Shown here piece after piece: positions 1 through 6,461 of a DNA stretch of 9,538 bases. Every line of letters starts with the position of its first letter. Position 1 is the first letter of the stretch. The notes below the pieces were generated by a model that searched no databases, was not told the DNA's origin, and was given only the letters and a program-made list of their open reading frames with translations. Position numbers and translations under genes: made by a program. The stretch is from assembly GCA_030765605.1 (NCBI GenBank), contig JAVCCG010000086.1, positions 1 to 9,538 on the forward strand, given 5' to 3'. Origin of the DNA: Candidatus Alcyoniella australis. GTDB lineage: Bacteria > Lernaellota > Lernaellaia > JAVCCG01 > Alcyoniellaceae.

Positions 1-93
1 AAGATGCAGTTGGCTTCGCTTTTAGGCATGCCTGACGACCTCGTAGCCAGTGTTGGATTTACGAAGGTCACATTCTACTGGCCTGCGATTTAA
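1..93 (+). CDS. possible 3' end of an unidentified gene (partial)
   Basis: Frame 1 is open from the first base to a TAA at 91-93, giving 30 residues ending FYWPAI. The peptide is not recognisable and its codons are less GC-rich than those of the genes that follow, so this may be chance. In mild support, a hairpin (114-131) lies about 20 bases after the stop, and the next gene begins 90 bases downstream on the same strand. Upstream sequence would settle it: a long frame continuing to the left would confirm a gene. Confidence 0.25.
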   Translation, partial: KMQLASLLGMPDDLVASVGFTKVTFYWPAI

Positions 94-113
94 AAAAGAA
101 GGGCATACTTTGC

Positions 114-131
114 ATTGCCGGCCGCGGTAAT
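114..131 (+). terminator. weak hairpin, possible terminator of the fragment ending at 93
   Basis: The sequence can fold as a 7-bp stem (ATTGCCG paired with CGGTAAT, with one G-U pair) around a GCCG loop. It is followed by a poor T-tract (TGTTGC), so at most it is an inefficient terminator. Its position just after a possible stop codon and before the PilZ gene also argues against using TTG 115, which lies inside the hairpin, as the start of the PilZ gene. Confidence 0.25.
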
Positions 132-133
132 TG

Positions 134-163
134 TTGCATCCCCACTGAACATACTGCTAGGTT
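134..163 (+). promoter_or_regulatory. weak candidate promoter for the PilZ gene
   Basis: TTGCAT (134-139) and TAGGTT (158-163) are 18 bases apart, and the -10 is preceded by TG one base away (155-156), an extended -10 arrangement. The -10 matches the TATAAT consensus at only 3 of 6 positions. Initiation near 169-171 would leave a short leader containing GGGATTGGGA before ATG 184. This is inference from motif reading only. Confidence 0.22.
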
Positions 164-183
164 CAACTGGGATTGGGATCGAT

Positions 184-888
184 ATGGATAATGAAAAAAG
201 AGAAGAACAGCGATTGAGACTGCGCGTATCACGCCAGTTGCTTGCCATGGTCAGCTACGCCGACGAGCGCTTCGCGGTCTATATCCAAAACATGACCGAA
301 AAGGGAATCGGCATCAGCGGCAACCGCAACCTCGAGATCGGCGTGGAGCTGGGTGTCGAGGTGAACATCCCGCAGAACCCGACGCTGCAGCTGGGCGGAG
401 TGGTGAGTTGGAGCCGCTCGCTGCCGGTGATCGCCACGCACAAGTTCATGATGGGTGTGCGCCTGATCGAGCCGCCGCTGACGTATATCGACTACGTCGC
501 GCAGCTGACAAAGCGTGATTTCGAGCGTCGCGAGCATCCGCGCTACAGCGACATCCTCGAGATCTATAGCGACGACGTTCTCGACCTGCTGGAGGCGGCC
601 ACTGCGGACGTGGCGGCCAAGGGGCTCTACGTGCGCACGCGGCGGATGCTGCAAGTCGGCCAGCACCTTGAGATGAAGCTCTGCGGCAAAAATCTCGATC
701 CGCTGTACTGCCTGGCCGAGGTGATGACCAGTTTTCAGTGCGACGAGGACAGCCTCGACCACCCCTTTGGCGCCGGAGTGCGCATCCTGTCCTTCGCCGG
801 CTCCAACGAGGCCCGCTTCCTGGACTACTTGAAGTACCTCAAGCACCTCTACGAGTTCCACTGGCCCGATAAGAGCGGATCCGAATAA
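184..888 (+). CDS. tandem PilZ-domain protein, likely c-di-GMP-responsive
   Basis: The product is a soluble 234-residue protein with no signal peptide or membrane segment, predicted to be cytoplasmic. It appears to contain two PilZ-like modules. Module 1 (about 9-97) has R10-xxx-R14, then N36-M-T-E-K-G41 in place of (D/N)xSxxG, and closes with a GVRL strand near 91-94. Module 2 (about 112-215) has the classical arginine motif RREHPR (R116xxxR120), then D142-V-A-A-K-G147 and a closing GAGVRIL strand. PilZ domains bind cyclic di-GMP through the arginine motif and the (D/N)xSxxG motif. Here the serine is Thr in module 1 and Ala in module 2, so affinity may be altered or one module may be degenerate. 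The start at ATG 184 is preferred over TTG 115, which lies within a hairpin and would add unconserved-looking residues. GGGA lies upstream of ATG 184. The downstream exopolysaccharide operon suggests a role in controlling polysaccharide output, but this is inferred from neighbourhood only. Confidence 0.8.
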   Translation: MDNEKREEQRLRLRVSRQLLAMVSYADERFAVYIQNMTEKGIGISGNRNLEIGVELGVEVNIPQNPTLQLGGVVSWSRSLPVIATHKFMMGVRLIEPPLTYIDYVAQLTKRDFERREHPRYSDILEIYSDDVLDLLEAATADVAAKGLYVRTRRMLQVGQHLEMKLCGKNLDPLYCLAEVMTSFQCDEDSLDHPFGAGVRILSFAGSNEARFLDYLKYLKHLYEFHWPDKSGSE

Positions 889-891
889 TTG

Positions 892-926
892 ATGCGGGGG
901 GAATCAAAATAAAGGAAGCCCCGCAT
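892..926. repeat. inverted repeat ATGCGGGG / CCCCGCAT
   Basis: Two perfect 8-base arms (892-899 and 919-926) flank a 19-base purine-rich loop that contains AAAGGAAG. It starts four bases after the PilZ stop codon. There is no T-tract on either side, so it is not a standard intrinsic terminator. It could be an mRNA 3'-end stabiliser, a Rho-associated structure or a protein binding site. Confidence 0.45.
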
Positions 927-1157
927 GTGTCGTGTGGCGAGGAGATTGCGAACTGACTGTTACAAATAGGTTGTCCAGGCCAGCAGTTCCATCTGGTGGA
1001 TGCTCGGGCCTCGGACTTAGGAGTTTGTGTTGTCAATCGATCGTTATCGCCATCACGATCACTGCAGGACTCAGGTCCAACATACCATAGTGCCCAGGCG
1101 GATCAAGCAGGTTTATTACAGCGGCTGATGCCATTGCCGTACAACGGTTATTGCGGG

Positions 1158-1186
1158 TTGCCAAAGACTTATATCGAGCATAACCT
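1158..1186 (+). promoter_or_regulatory. weak candidate promoter of the exopolysaccharide operon
   Basis: TTGCCA (1158-1163) and TAACCT (1181-1186) are separated by 17 bases. The -35 matches TTGACA at 4 of 6 positions and the -10 matches TATAAT at 3 of 6. Transcription would start around 1193, roughly 24 bases before the chosen ATG at 1217, which also argues against ATG 1196 being the start. The location is sensible but the -10 is poor. Confidence 0.25.
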
Positions 1187-1216
1187 AGATTATTTATGAG
1201 ACAGAGGGAGTGCTCG

Positions 1217-2218
1217 ATGGCGGTTACAGGGAAATATCGGCCGCAAATCACAGCGATCATACTGGTCGTGTTGCTGACCCTGTGTTCCTGCGCCAAGAAC
1301 GTCGGCCCCGACTCCCAGACCGCGGAGCAACCGTTGATCAGCGTCGAGCGTCCGGGTGCTTCCGCCCTGCCCCCGACCCAGGCCGGGCCGTATACCCTGG
1401 GCTTGGATGACCTGCTGCTGATCACGGTTTACGGACGCGAGGAATTGCTCAAAGAGGGACCGATCGACCCGGACGGCGCGATCTTCGTGCCGTTGGTCGG
1501 CAGGGTGCCCGCAGCGGGATTGACCGTGGTCGAGTTGCAGATCGAGCTGACCGCTCTGCTCGCCCATTTTCTCCGCGATCCGCAGGTGGACGTGCAGATT
1601 ATCGAATATCGCTCGCGCAAGTTTTTTGTGCTCGGCGAGGTGTTGCAGCCCGGGGTGTTCGCCGGTCGTGGCGAAACCACCTTGATTGAGGCCGTGGGTC
1701 TGGCCGGCGGCCTGACGCAGGACGCCAACCTCTCCGAGGCCTTTTTAGTGCGCGAGGACAGCGTGGTTCCGGTCGATTTTCGTGCGCTGTTTCGCGGCGG
1801 CGAGACCGGACGGAATCTGCCGGTTCAGCGCGGCGACCTGATCTACGTGCCCTCGGCCAGCACATTGCGGGTCTACGTGCTGGGCGAGGTCAACCTGCCG
1901 ACCGTGGTGGTAATGCGCCACGGCAGGCTGACGCTGGCCGAGGCGATCGCCGAGGCCGGGGGCTTCAACGAGAACTACGCCTATAAAAGCGGTGTCCAGG
2001 TTGTGCGCGGAGGCCTGGCCGAGCCCACGGTCTATACCGTCAACTTCCGCGACGTACTGCGCGGACGGCAGCTCGACCGCTTCGATCTCGAGCCGGGCGA
2101 CATCGTCTTTGTGCCGGCCACCGGGCTGACCAAGTGGGAGCGCGCCATGCAGCAGCTGCTGCCCAACCTCTCGCGGATCATCGTCGATGCCGCGGCAGCA
2201 CAATCCCTGGTCCAGTAG
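1217..2218 (+). CDS. Wza-type outer-membrane polysaccharide export lipoprotein (Poly_export + SLBB domains)
   Basis: The product is 333 residues and would form the outer-membrane channel through which capsule or exopolysaccharide leaves the cell. An N-terminal hydrophobic segment (about 11-24) ends in LCSC, giving a lipobox with Cys25 as the acylated residue. A Poly_export domain follows (about 57-135, starting YTLGLDDLLLITVYG). Two SLBB beta-grasp repeats come next, each opening with the signature VLGEV (near 138-142 and 221-225). The C-terminal segment from Trp307 (WERAMQQLLPNLSRII) resembles the amphipathic outer-membrane helix of Wza/GumB-like proteins. ATG 1217 is chosen because GGGAG (1206-1210) sits six bases upstream; ATG 1196 lacks a site and would add a charged extension before the signal sequence. 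The gene stops 20 bases before the Wzc-type gene, so the two are very likely co-transcribed. The specific polysaccharide cannot be deduced. Confidence 0.93.
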   Translation: MAVTGKYRPQITAIILVVLLTLCSCAKNVGPDSQTAEQPLISVERPGASALPPTQAGPYTLGLDDLLLITVYGREELLKEGPIDPDGAIFVPLVGRVPAAGLTVVELQIELTALLAHFLRDPQVDVQIIEYRSRKFFVLGEVLQPGVFAGRGETTLIEAVGLAGGLTQDANLSEAFLVREDSVVPVDFRALFRGGETGRNLPVQRGDLIYVPSASTLRVYVLGEVNLPTVVVMRHGRLTLAEAIAEAGGFNENYAYKSGVQVVRGGLAEPTVYTVNFRDVLRGRQLDRFDLEPGDIVFVPATGLTKWERAMQQLLPNLSRIIVDAAAAQSLVQ

Positions 2219-2238
2219 GTGAGGGATTGAATCGCGGC

Positions 2239-4572
2239 ATGCCCTACCCCACGGCTCATAGCGGGCGCAGCGAGGCCGCAAGCCTGGCCGACTACCTGCG
2301 GATCATCTATCGCCGACGGCTGATCGCCGCGCTGACCTTTGCCGTGGTTTTCATCGGGACCGCAATTTGGACGATTCTCGCCACTCCGCTGTACGAGGCG
2401 TCGAGCACTGTACAGGTCCTTGAGGAGGGCGGACAGGATACGCTGCTCTCCGACCTGGCCAAGCTCGGTAAGGGCAGCCCGGTGGCGGACGAAATGGAGA
2501 TCATCCGCAGCCGCACCGTGGCCGAGGGGGTCGTGGGCGAGCTGCAGCTGGACCGGCGGATCATCGGCAACGGCGACGCCTACGCCCAGCTGGTCGAGCT
2601 CAACGTGCCGCCCGAGCAAATGGGACGTCCCTACGAGCTGCGCTTTGTCGACGAGAACGGCGCCTTCGAGATCAGCGATCCGGACGGCGGGACGATGGGC
2701 ACGGCCCGGTCCGAAGAACTGTTCAAGACGCCGATACTGACGCTGCGGATCGACAATGTGCGCGCCAAGCGGGGCGACCTGCTCTCGATCGTTCAGGTCC
2801 CGTTCGAGCAGGCGGTGTGGGAGGTCCAGGACAACACCCGCGTGCGGCAGGTCGGCGAGAAGACCAACATCATCGGCGTAAGCTACACCAGCCGCGATCC
2901 GTTGTTGGCCGCGCGGGTCGTCAACGCCTTGGTGACGATCTACCGTCGGCAGAACATCGAGCAGAGGTCGGCCGAGGCCAGCCAGACGCTGAGCTTTATC
3001 CAGGCCTCGCTGCAAGTGGTTCAGGAGCAACTGGACAGCAGCGAGGACGAGCTGCAGCGCTTCAAGTCCGAGAACGGCGTGATGCTGCTCTCCTCCGAGG
3101 CCGAGGCGTTGATCGAGCAGCTGGCGCGCTTCGAGGCCCAACTCTACGAAGTACGGATGCGCGCGACGGAGGTGCAGCAGGTGCTTGACCACCTGCTCGC
3201 CGGCCGGGCCGAGCAGGCGCTGACCATGCTGCCGGCGGTCCAGCGCGAGGACGTGGTGCTCTCGACCCACGGGATCGAGCTGGCCGAGCTGGTCAAGCAA
3301 CGCCGCGGCCTGCTGTCGGTTCTGACCGAGAACCACCCCGAGGTGCGCGCGGTCCAGGCGCAGATCGAACAAGTCCAGGACAACATCGAGCAGGTGTTGC
3401 TCTCTAGCCGTGCCACGCTGTTGGGCCGCGCCCAGAGCCTGCAGGGGGTGGTCGACGACTATTTGGCGCAGCTGGGGCAATTGCCCAGCACCGAGCGCGA
3501 TCTGGCGTCGCTGGCGCGCACCAGGCAGGTCAACGAAGGGATCTACACCCTGCTGCTGCAGAAGCGCGAGGAGGCGCGGATCGCCAAGGCGGCCACAGTG
3601 GGCAATATCCGCGTGATCGACAGCGCCATCGTACCCAAGGTGCCGGTGCGGCCCAAGGTCAAGCTCAACCTACTGATGGGCCTGATCGTCGGGCTGCTGG
3701 CGGCCCTGGGCGCGGCGTTCCTGCTCGAGTTCGTCGACGACTCGATCCGTACCGTCGAGGAGGTCGAGCGGCTGACCGGCAAGCCCAGCTACGGCACGAT
3801 TCCGCGCATCGCCGATTCGCGTCGCGGAGCAGAGGCTCCGCCGGGCATCTCGCCGCAATTGGTGACCAGGCTCAACCCCAAGAGTCCGGCCAGCGAGGCC
3901 TTCCGCTCGCTGCGCACCAACCTGCAGTTCGGCGACCCGGACCACAAGCTGCACACATTGCTGGTCACCAGCGCCGGACCCGGCGAGGGTAAAAGCACGA
4001 TCTCGGCCAACCTGGCGGTGACGATAGCCGCGGCCGGACGGCGCGTGTTGCTGATCGACGCCGACCTGCGCAAGCCGAGCATCAACCGCATTTTCCAGAT
4101 CGAGCGCGAGCCTGGATTGACCAACGTGCTCACCGGCCAGAACGCATGGCGCGATGTGGTCCGCTCCACGCAGATCGAGGGGCTGGACGTGCTCGCCTCC
4201 GGTCCGATTCCGCCCAATCCCACGGAGATCATGTACAGCAAGGCGATGCGCGGCCTGCTAGACGAGCTGCGCCAGGAATACGAGATGTTGATTTTCGACT
4301 CGCCGCCGGTGATCGCCGTGACCGATGCCGCGATTTTGGGGGCGATGCTCGACGCCACACTGCTGGTGGTTGAGCTGGGCCGGGCCCGGGCCGATGCGGT
4401 GCAGCGGGCGATCAGCCTGTTGGCAAACGTCGACGCCAACCTGCTGGGTGTGGTGAGCAACAACATCAGCATGGCCGGCGGCGGGCACTACGGCTACTAT
4501 TACTATTACCAAGACGACGAGGGGTCCGTGAAGCGCAAGCGCAGCCGCAGGGCCCGCAGCAAGCGACCCTGA
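2239..4572 (+). CDS. Wzc-type polysaccharide co-polymerase with fused bacterial tyrosine kinase (BY-kinase)
   Basis: The 777-residue inner-membrane protein should control chain length and export of the polysaccharide by cycles of tyrosine autophosphorylation. TM1 spans about 28-47, followed by a Wzz-type periplasmic region with coiled-coil stretches. The NHPEVRAVQ segment and a proline-containing motif (PKVPVRPK) lead into TM2 (about 476-497). The cytoplasmic kinase has Walker A GPGEGKST (580-587, Lys585), Walker A' VLLIDADLRKPS (603-614, Asp607/Asp609) and Walker B MLIFDSPP (683-690). The tail carries a tyrosine cluster (Tyr751, 753-757), the usual autophosphorylation site, then a strongly basic end (K765 to P777). 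ATG 2239 is chosen since the region upstream in frame overlaps the preceding gene and encodes no conserved sequence; the nearest Shine-Dalgarno (AGGGA, 2222-2226) is about 12 bases away, rather far. Wzc from Escherichia coli is about 720 residues, so this protein is slightly long. No phosphatase gene is adjacent in the window. Confidence 0.95.
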   Translation: MPYPTAHSGRSEAASLADYLRIIYRRRLIAALTFAVVFIGTAIWTILATPLYEASSTVQVLEEGGQDTLLSDLAKLGKGSPVADEMEIIRSRTVAEGVVGELQLDRRIIGNGDAYAQLVELNVPPEQMGRPYELRFVDENGAFEISDPDGGTMGTARSEELFKTPILTLRIDNVRAKRGDLLSIVQVPFEQAVWEVQDNTRVRQVGEKTNIIGVSYTSRDPLLAARVVNALVTIYRRQNIEQRSAEASQTLSFIQASLQVVQEQLDSSEDELQRFKSENGVMLLSSEAEALIEQLARFEAQLYEVRMRATEVQQVLDHLLAGRAEQALTMLPAVQREDVVLSTHGIELAELVKQRRGLLSVLTENHPEVRAVQAQIEQVQDNIEQVLLSSRATLLGRAQSLQGVVDDYLAQLGQLPSTERDLASLARTRQVNEGIYTLLLQKREEARIAKAATVGNIRVIDSAIVPKVPVRPKVKLNLLMGLIVGLLAALGAAFLLEFVDDSIRTVEEVERLTGKPSYGTIPRIADSRRGAEAPPGISPQLVTRLNPKSPASEAFRSLRTNLQFGDPDHKLHTLLVTSAGPGEGKSTISANLAVTIAAAGRRVLLIDADLRKPSINRIFQIEREPGLTNVLTGQNAWRDVVRSTQIEGLDVLASGPIPPNPTEIMYSKAMRGLLDELRQEYEMLIFDSPPVIAVTDAAILGAMLDATLLVVELGRARADAVQRAISLLANVDANLLGVVSNNISMAGGGHYGYYYYYQDDEGSVKRKRSRRARSKRP

Positions 4573-4574
4573 CT

Positions 4575-5777
4575 TTGTCCCAAGCCACCTGCCTCTACAG
4601 CATCGCCGCGCACCTCAACGGCGGAGGCATCGGGCGCATTGCCAAGTACGCGGCCCTGGGGCTTTTCCGGGCGGGCCTACTCGGCGAGTTGGCGTGCCAA
4701 GGGGTGCAACGGGGAATCCTGCCCGACGAGCTGGTGCAGCGCCGCCCGTTTCGTCTGCCGCGCCGCCTGGTGCGGCCGCTGTCGGACCAGAGTTACTACT
4801 ATCTGAAGAACCTCGATTTCGACCGCTGGCAGCGCAGGATGGTCGACAACGACCACCCGCTGTACCACGGCTGGACCGCCCAGGCCCCACGCTCGCTGGA
4901 ACTGGCGCAACGCGCTGGCAAGCGCACAATCCTAACCCGTGGATCCACGCACATTCTCAGCCAGGCGCGGCTGATCGCCGAGGCCGGCCTCGAGGTCGGC
5001 GTGAAGCGCGAGCCGATCATGCCCGCGGTGGTGGCGCGCTGCCTCGATGAGTACCGGATCGCCGACCTGATCGTGGTGCCCAGCGAGTTCGTCAAACGCA
5101 GTTTCGAGGAAAACGGCCACTCGCGGGACAACCTGATCGTGGTCCCGTTCGGCGTGGACCCGCTGGTCGATTGGCCGCACCCCGAGTTCAACGTCAGGCC
5201 GTCCGGACCGTATCGGCTGCTGTTTGTCGGCCAGGTCAGCCTACGCAAGGGCGTGGTGCCGCTGCTCAAAGCGATCAAAATTTTGCACCAGCGCGGAAGC
5301 GATCTGATCCTGAACATGGCCGGCGTCGTTGACGCTCAGGCCAGGCAGATCATCGATCGGCTGGACTTTCCCCGCGACAAGGTGGTCTTCCTCGACTTCG
5401 TGCCCCACCCCGCGGGCTATATGTCGGTTGCCGACGCCTTTGTCTTTCCGACCTATGAGGAGGGTTCGGCCTTGGTGACCTACGAGGCGATGGCTGCGGG
5501 CGCGCCGATGATCACCACGGCCAACGCCGGGTCGATCGCCCGCCACGAGCAGGAGGCGCTGCTGGTGCCGCCCGGAGACGCGCAGGCGATTGCCGATGCC
5601 GTGCAACGCTTGATGGACGATCCGCAGCTGGCAACGCAACTGGGACAAGCTGCCAGAGCGCGAGTGGCCCCCTATTCCTGGGACCTGTACGGCGCGCGCA
5701 TCGCCCTGGTCCATCGGCTGGCTGCACAGGGGCTGGATCGGGCGGAAATACAGCGGCAAATAGATGACATGGTATAA
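4575..5777 (+). CDS. GT4-like (GT-B fold) glycosyltransferase of the exopolysaccharide operon
   Basis: The 400-residue cytosolic enzyme is predicted to transfer a sugar from a nucleotide-sugar donor onto the growing polysaccharide or its lipid-linked repeat unit. The N-terminal acceptor domain has a glycine-rich loop (NGGGIGRIAKY, 15-25). The C-terminal donor domain opens with LLFVGQVSLRKG (215-226) and contains the retaining-GT E-x7-E motif (Glu296 and Glu304 within YEEGSALVTYEAMAAG), followed by the typical LLVPPGD and a C-terminal helix (AIADAVQRLMDDP). These are hallmarks of CAZy family GT4, but donor, acceptor and linkage are unknown. TTG 4575 is the only near-cognate start that preserves the first beta-strand (CLYSIAAH). 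It lies two bases after the kinase stop and has no clear Shine-Dalgarno, so translation is probably coupled to the kinase gene. No other transferase, flippase or polymerase gene follows in the window. Confidence 0.88.
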   Translation: MSQATCLYSIAAHLNGGGIGRIAKYAALGLFRAGLLGELACQGVQRGILPDELVQRRPFRLPRRLVRPLSDQSYYYLKNLDFDRWQRRMVDNDHPLYHGWTAQAPRSLELAQRAGKRTILTRGSTHILSQARLIAEAGLEVGVKREPIMPAVVARCLDEYRIADLIVVPSEFVKRSFEENGHSRDNLIVVPFGVDPLVDWPHPEFNVRPSGPYRLLFVGQVSLRKGVVPLLKAIKILHQRGSDLILNMAGVVDAQARQIIDRLDFPRDKVVFLDFVPHPAGYMSVADAFVFPTYEEGSALVTYEAMAAGAPMITTANAGSIARHEQEALLVPPGDAQAIADAVQRLMDDPQLATQLGQAARARVAPYSWDLYGARIALVHRLAAQGLDRAEIQRQIDDMV

Positions 5778-5809
5778 AAACAAATAGATACAGTAACGTT
5801 GCTAATGAA

Positions 5810-5836
5810 ATGCTTTAGCTATTGTGCTGTAAGCAT
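5810..5836. terminator. imperfect hairpin between convergent genes, possible bidirectional terminator
   Basis: ATGCTT (5810-5815) pairs with AAGCAT (5831-5836), and AGC (5817-5819) with GCT (5826-5828), around a six-base loop with a small internal bulge. It lies in a 76-base AT-rich spacer between the + strand glycosyltransferase and the - strand carbonic anhydrase-like gene, where both transcripts must end. The stem is short and AT-rich, and neither side has a pure T-run, so the call is tentative. Confidence 0.35.
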
Positions 5837-5853
5837 ATAATAACAATAAGTAA

Positions 5854-6378
5854 TCAAGATTTAGGAAGCGCGATTTCAGCGTGTTCCGCTGAGGTCTCGA
5901 CGTAGTGAGCTGCGGAGAGCCTAAGCCATTGCAGGTCGCGCTCAGTGAGTTCGCGCACCACTTTGGCCGGATGGCCCACTGCCAGCACACCAGCGGGAAT
6001 CTGCTGCCCCTGAAGCACCAGCGATCCGGCGCCGATGATCACGTCCGATTCGATCTGCGCGTTGTCCAGGATCACCGCTCCCATGCCGACCATCACCCGG
6101 TCCCCGATCTTGCAGCCATGGACGATCACGCGATGCCCGATCGTCACCTCGTCGCCGATGCACAGGTCGGCCAGGTCGCGCGTGACGTGCACCATGCTCA
6201 AATCCTGGATATTGCTGCGTGCGCCGATACGGATGCGGTTGACGTCGCCGCGCACCACGGAGTTGTACCAGACACTGGACTGCGCGCCGATGCACACGTC
6301 GCCGAGCACCAGAGCGCTGTGCGCGATCCAGGCCGAGGGATCGATCTGCGGCGTGATTCCCTTGAAATCAACGATCAT
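5854..6378 (-). CDS. gamma-class carbonic anhydrase-like protein (left-handed beta-helix, YrdA/CamH type)
   Basis: The 174-residue soluble protein is built of hexapeptide repeats (for example VIIGAG, VMVGMG, CKIGDR) typical of a left-handed beta-helix trimer. Three histidines match the metal ligands of gamma carbonic anhydrases: His64 (SMVHV), then His82 and His87 (IGHRVIVHG), with the 5-residue spacing of His117/His122 in Cam from Methanosarcina. The supporting residues are also present: Arg43-Gly-Asp45 (VVRGD) and Gln58 (NIQD). The acidic proton-shuttle loop of Cam appears absent, as in short family members such as YrdA or PaaY, several of which show little hydratase activity. The function could therefore be CO2 hydration or metal-dependent but unassigned. 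GAGGAA (6382-6387 on the complement) lies just upstream of the ATG. The stop TGA is at 5854-5856. An intrinsic terminator lies only 34 bases upstream of the start codon, so its promoter is unclear. Confidence 0.9.
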   Translation of the reverse strand: MIVDFKGITPQIDPSAWIAHSALVLGDVCIGAQSSVWYNSVVRGDVNRIRIGARSNIQDLSMVHVTRDLADLCIGDEVTIGHRVIVHGCKIGDRVMVGMGAVILDNAQIESDVIIGAGSLVLQGQQIPAGVLAVGHPAKVVRELTERDLQWLRLSAAHYVETSAEHAEIALPKS

Positions 6379-6412
6379 GGTTTCCTCGTTTTAATTTCAT
6401 GCGCAAAGCACG

Positions 6413-6440
6413 AAAAAGGCCCCGGAGAGGTCCGGGGCCT
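6413..6440 (-). terminator. strong intrinsic terminator of the poly-Asp lipoprotein gene
   Basis: Read on the - strand, a perfect 10-bp stem (AGGCCCCGGA with TCCGGGGCCT, 6417-6440) with a four-base loop runs straight into five T residues (complement of A6413-6417). It begins 21 bases after the stop codon of the lipoprotein gene. This is a textbook Rho-independent terminator and fixes the transcription direction of that gene. Confidence 0.9.
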
Positions 6441-6461
6441 GTGGAATAATTGCATCATCGG

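Larger units (their letters stand above)
889..1216 (+). other. intergenic region of about 330 bases, no convincing gene; leader of the exopolysaccharide operon
   Basis: No tRNA, known riboswitch or convincing gene is visible. An open frame covering about 996-1199 has a GTG start, no ribosome-binding site and an unrecognisable product that runs into the next gene, so it was not called. The stretch contains an 8-bp inverted repeat (892-926), a weak promoter-like pair (1158-1186) and the ribosome-binding site of the next gene (1206-1210). Base composition is closer to AT/GC balance than the flanking genes. I looked for the c-di-GMP-I riboswitch core and did not see it. The size is large for a simple promoter, so a structured 5' leader or small RNA remains possible. 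Confidence 0.5.

Noticed and set aside
100-114. Sigma-54-like GG...GC arrangement upstream of the PilZ gene
   Set aside because: The GG and GC elements are two bases too close for a -24/-12 promoter.
892-926. Inverted repeat considered as intrinsic terminator of the PilZ gene
   Set aside because: The loop is 19 bases and there is no T-tract after the stem on either strand, so it is listed only as an inverted repeat.
996-1199. Possible small gene in the gap before the export operon
   Set aside because: It has a GTG start, no Shine-Dalgarno and an unrecognisable product, and it runs into the next gene.
2032-3480. Long open frame on the - strand (482 codons) opposite the export and kinase genes
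   Set aside because: It overlaps the well-supported Wza/Wzc-type genes, its product is a Leu/His/Gln/Arg-rich low-complexity shadow, and it has no recognisable domain. Such frames are common opposite GC-rich genes.
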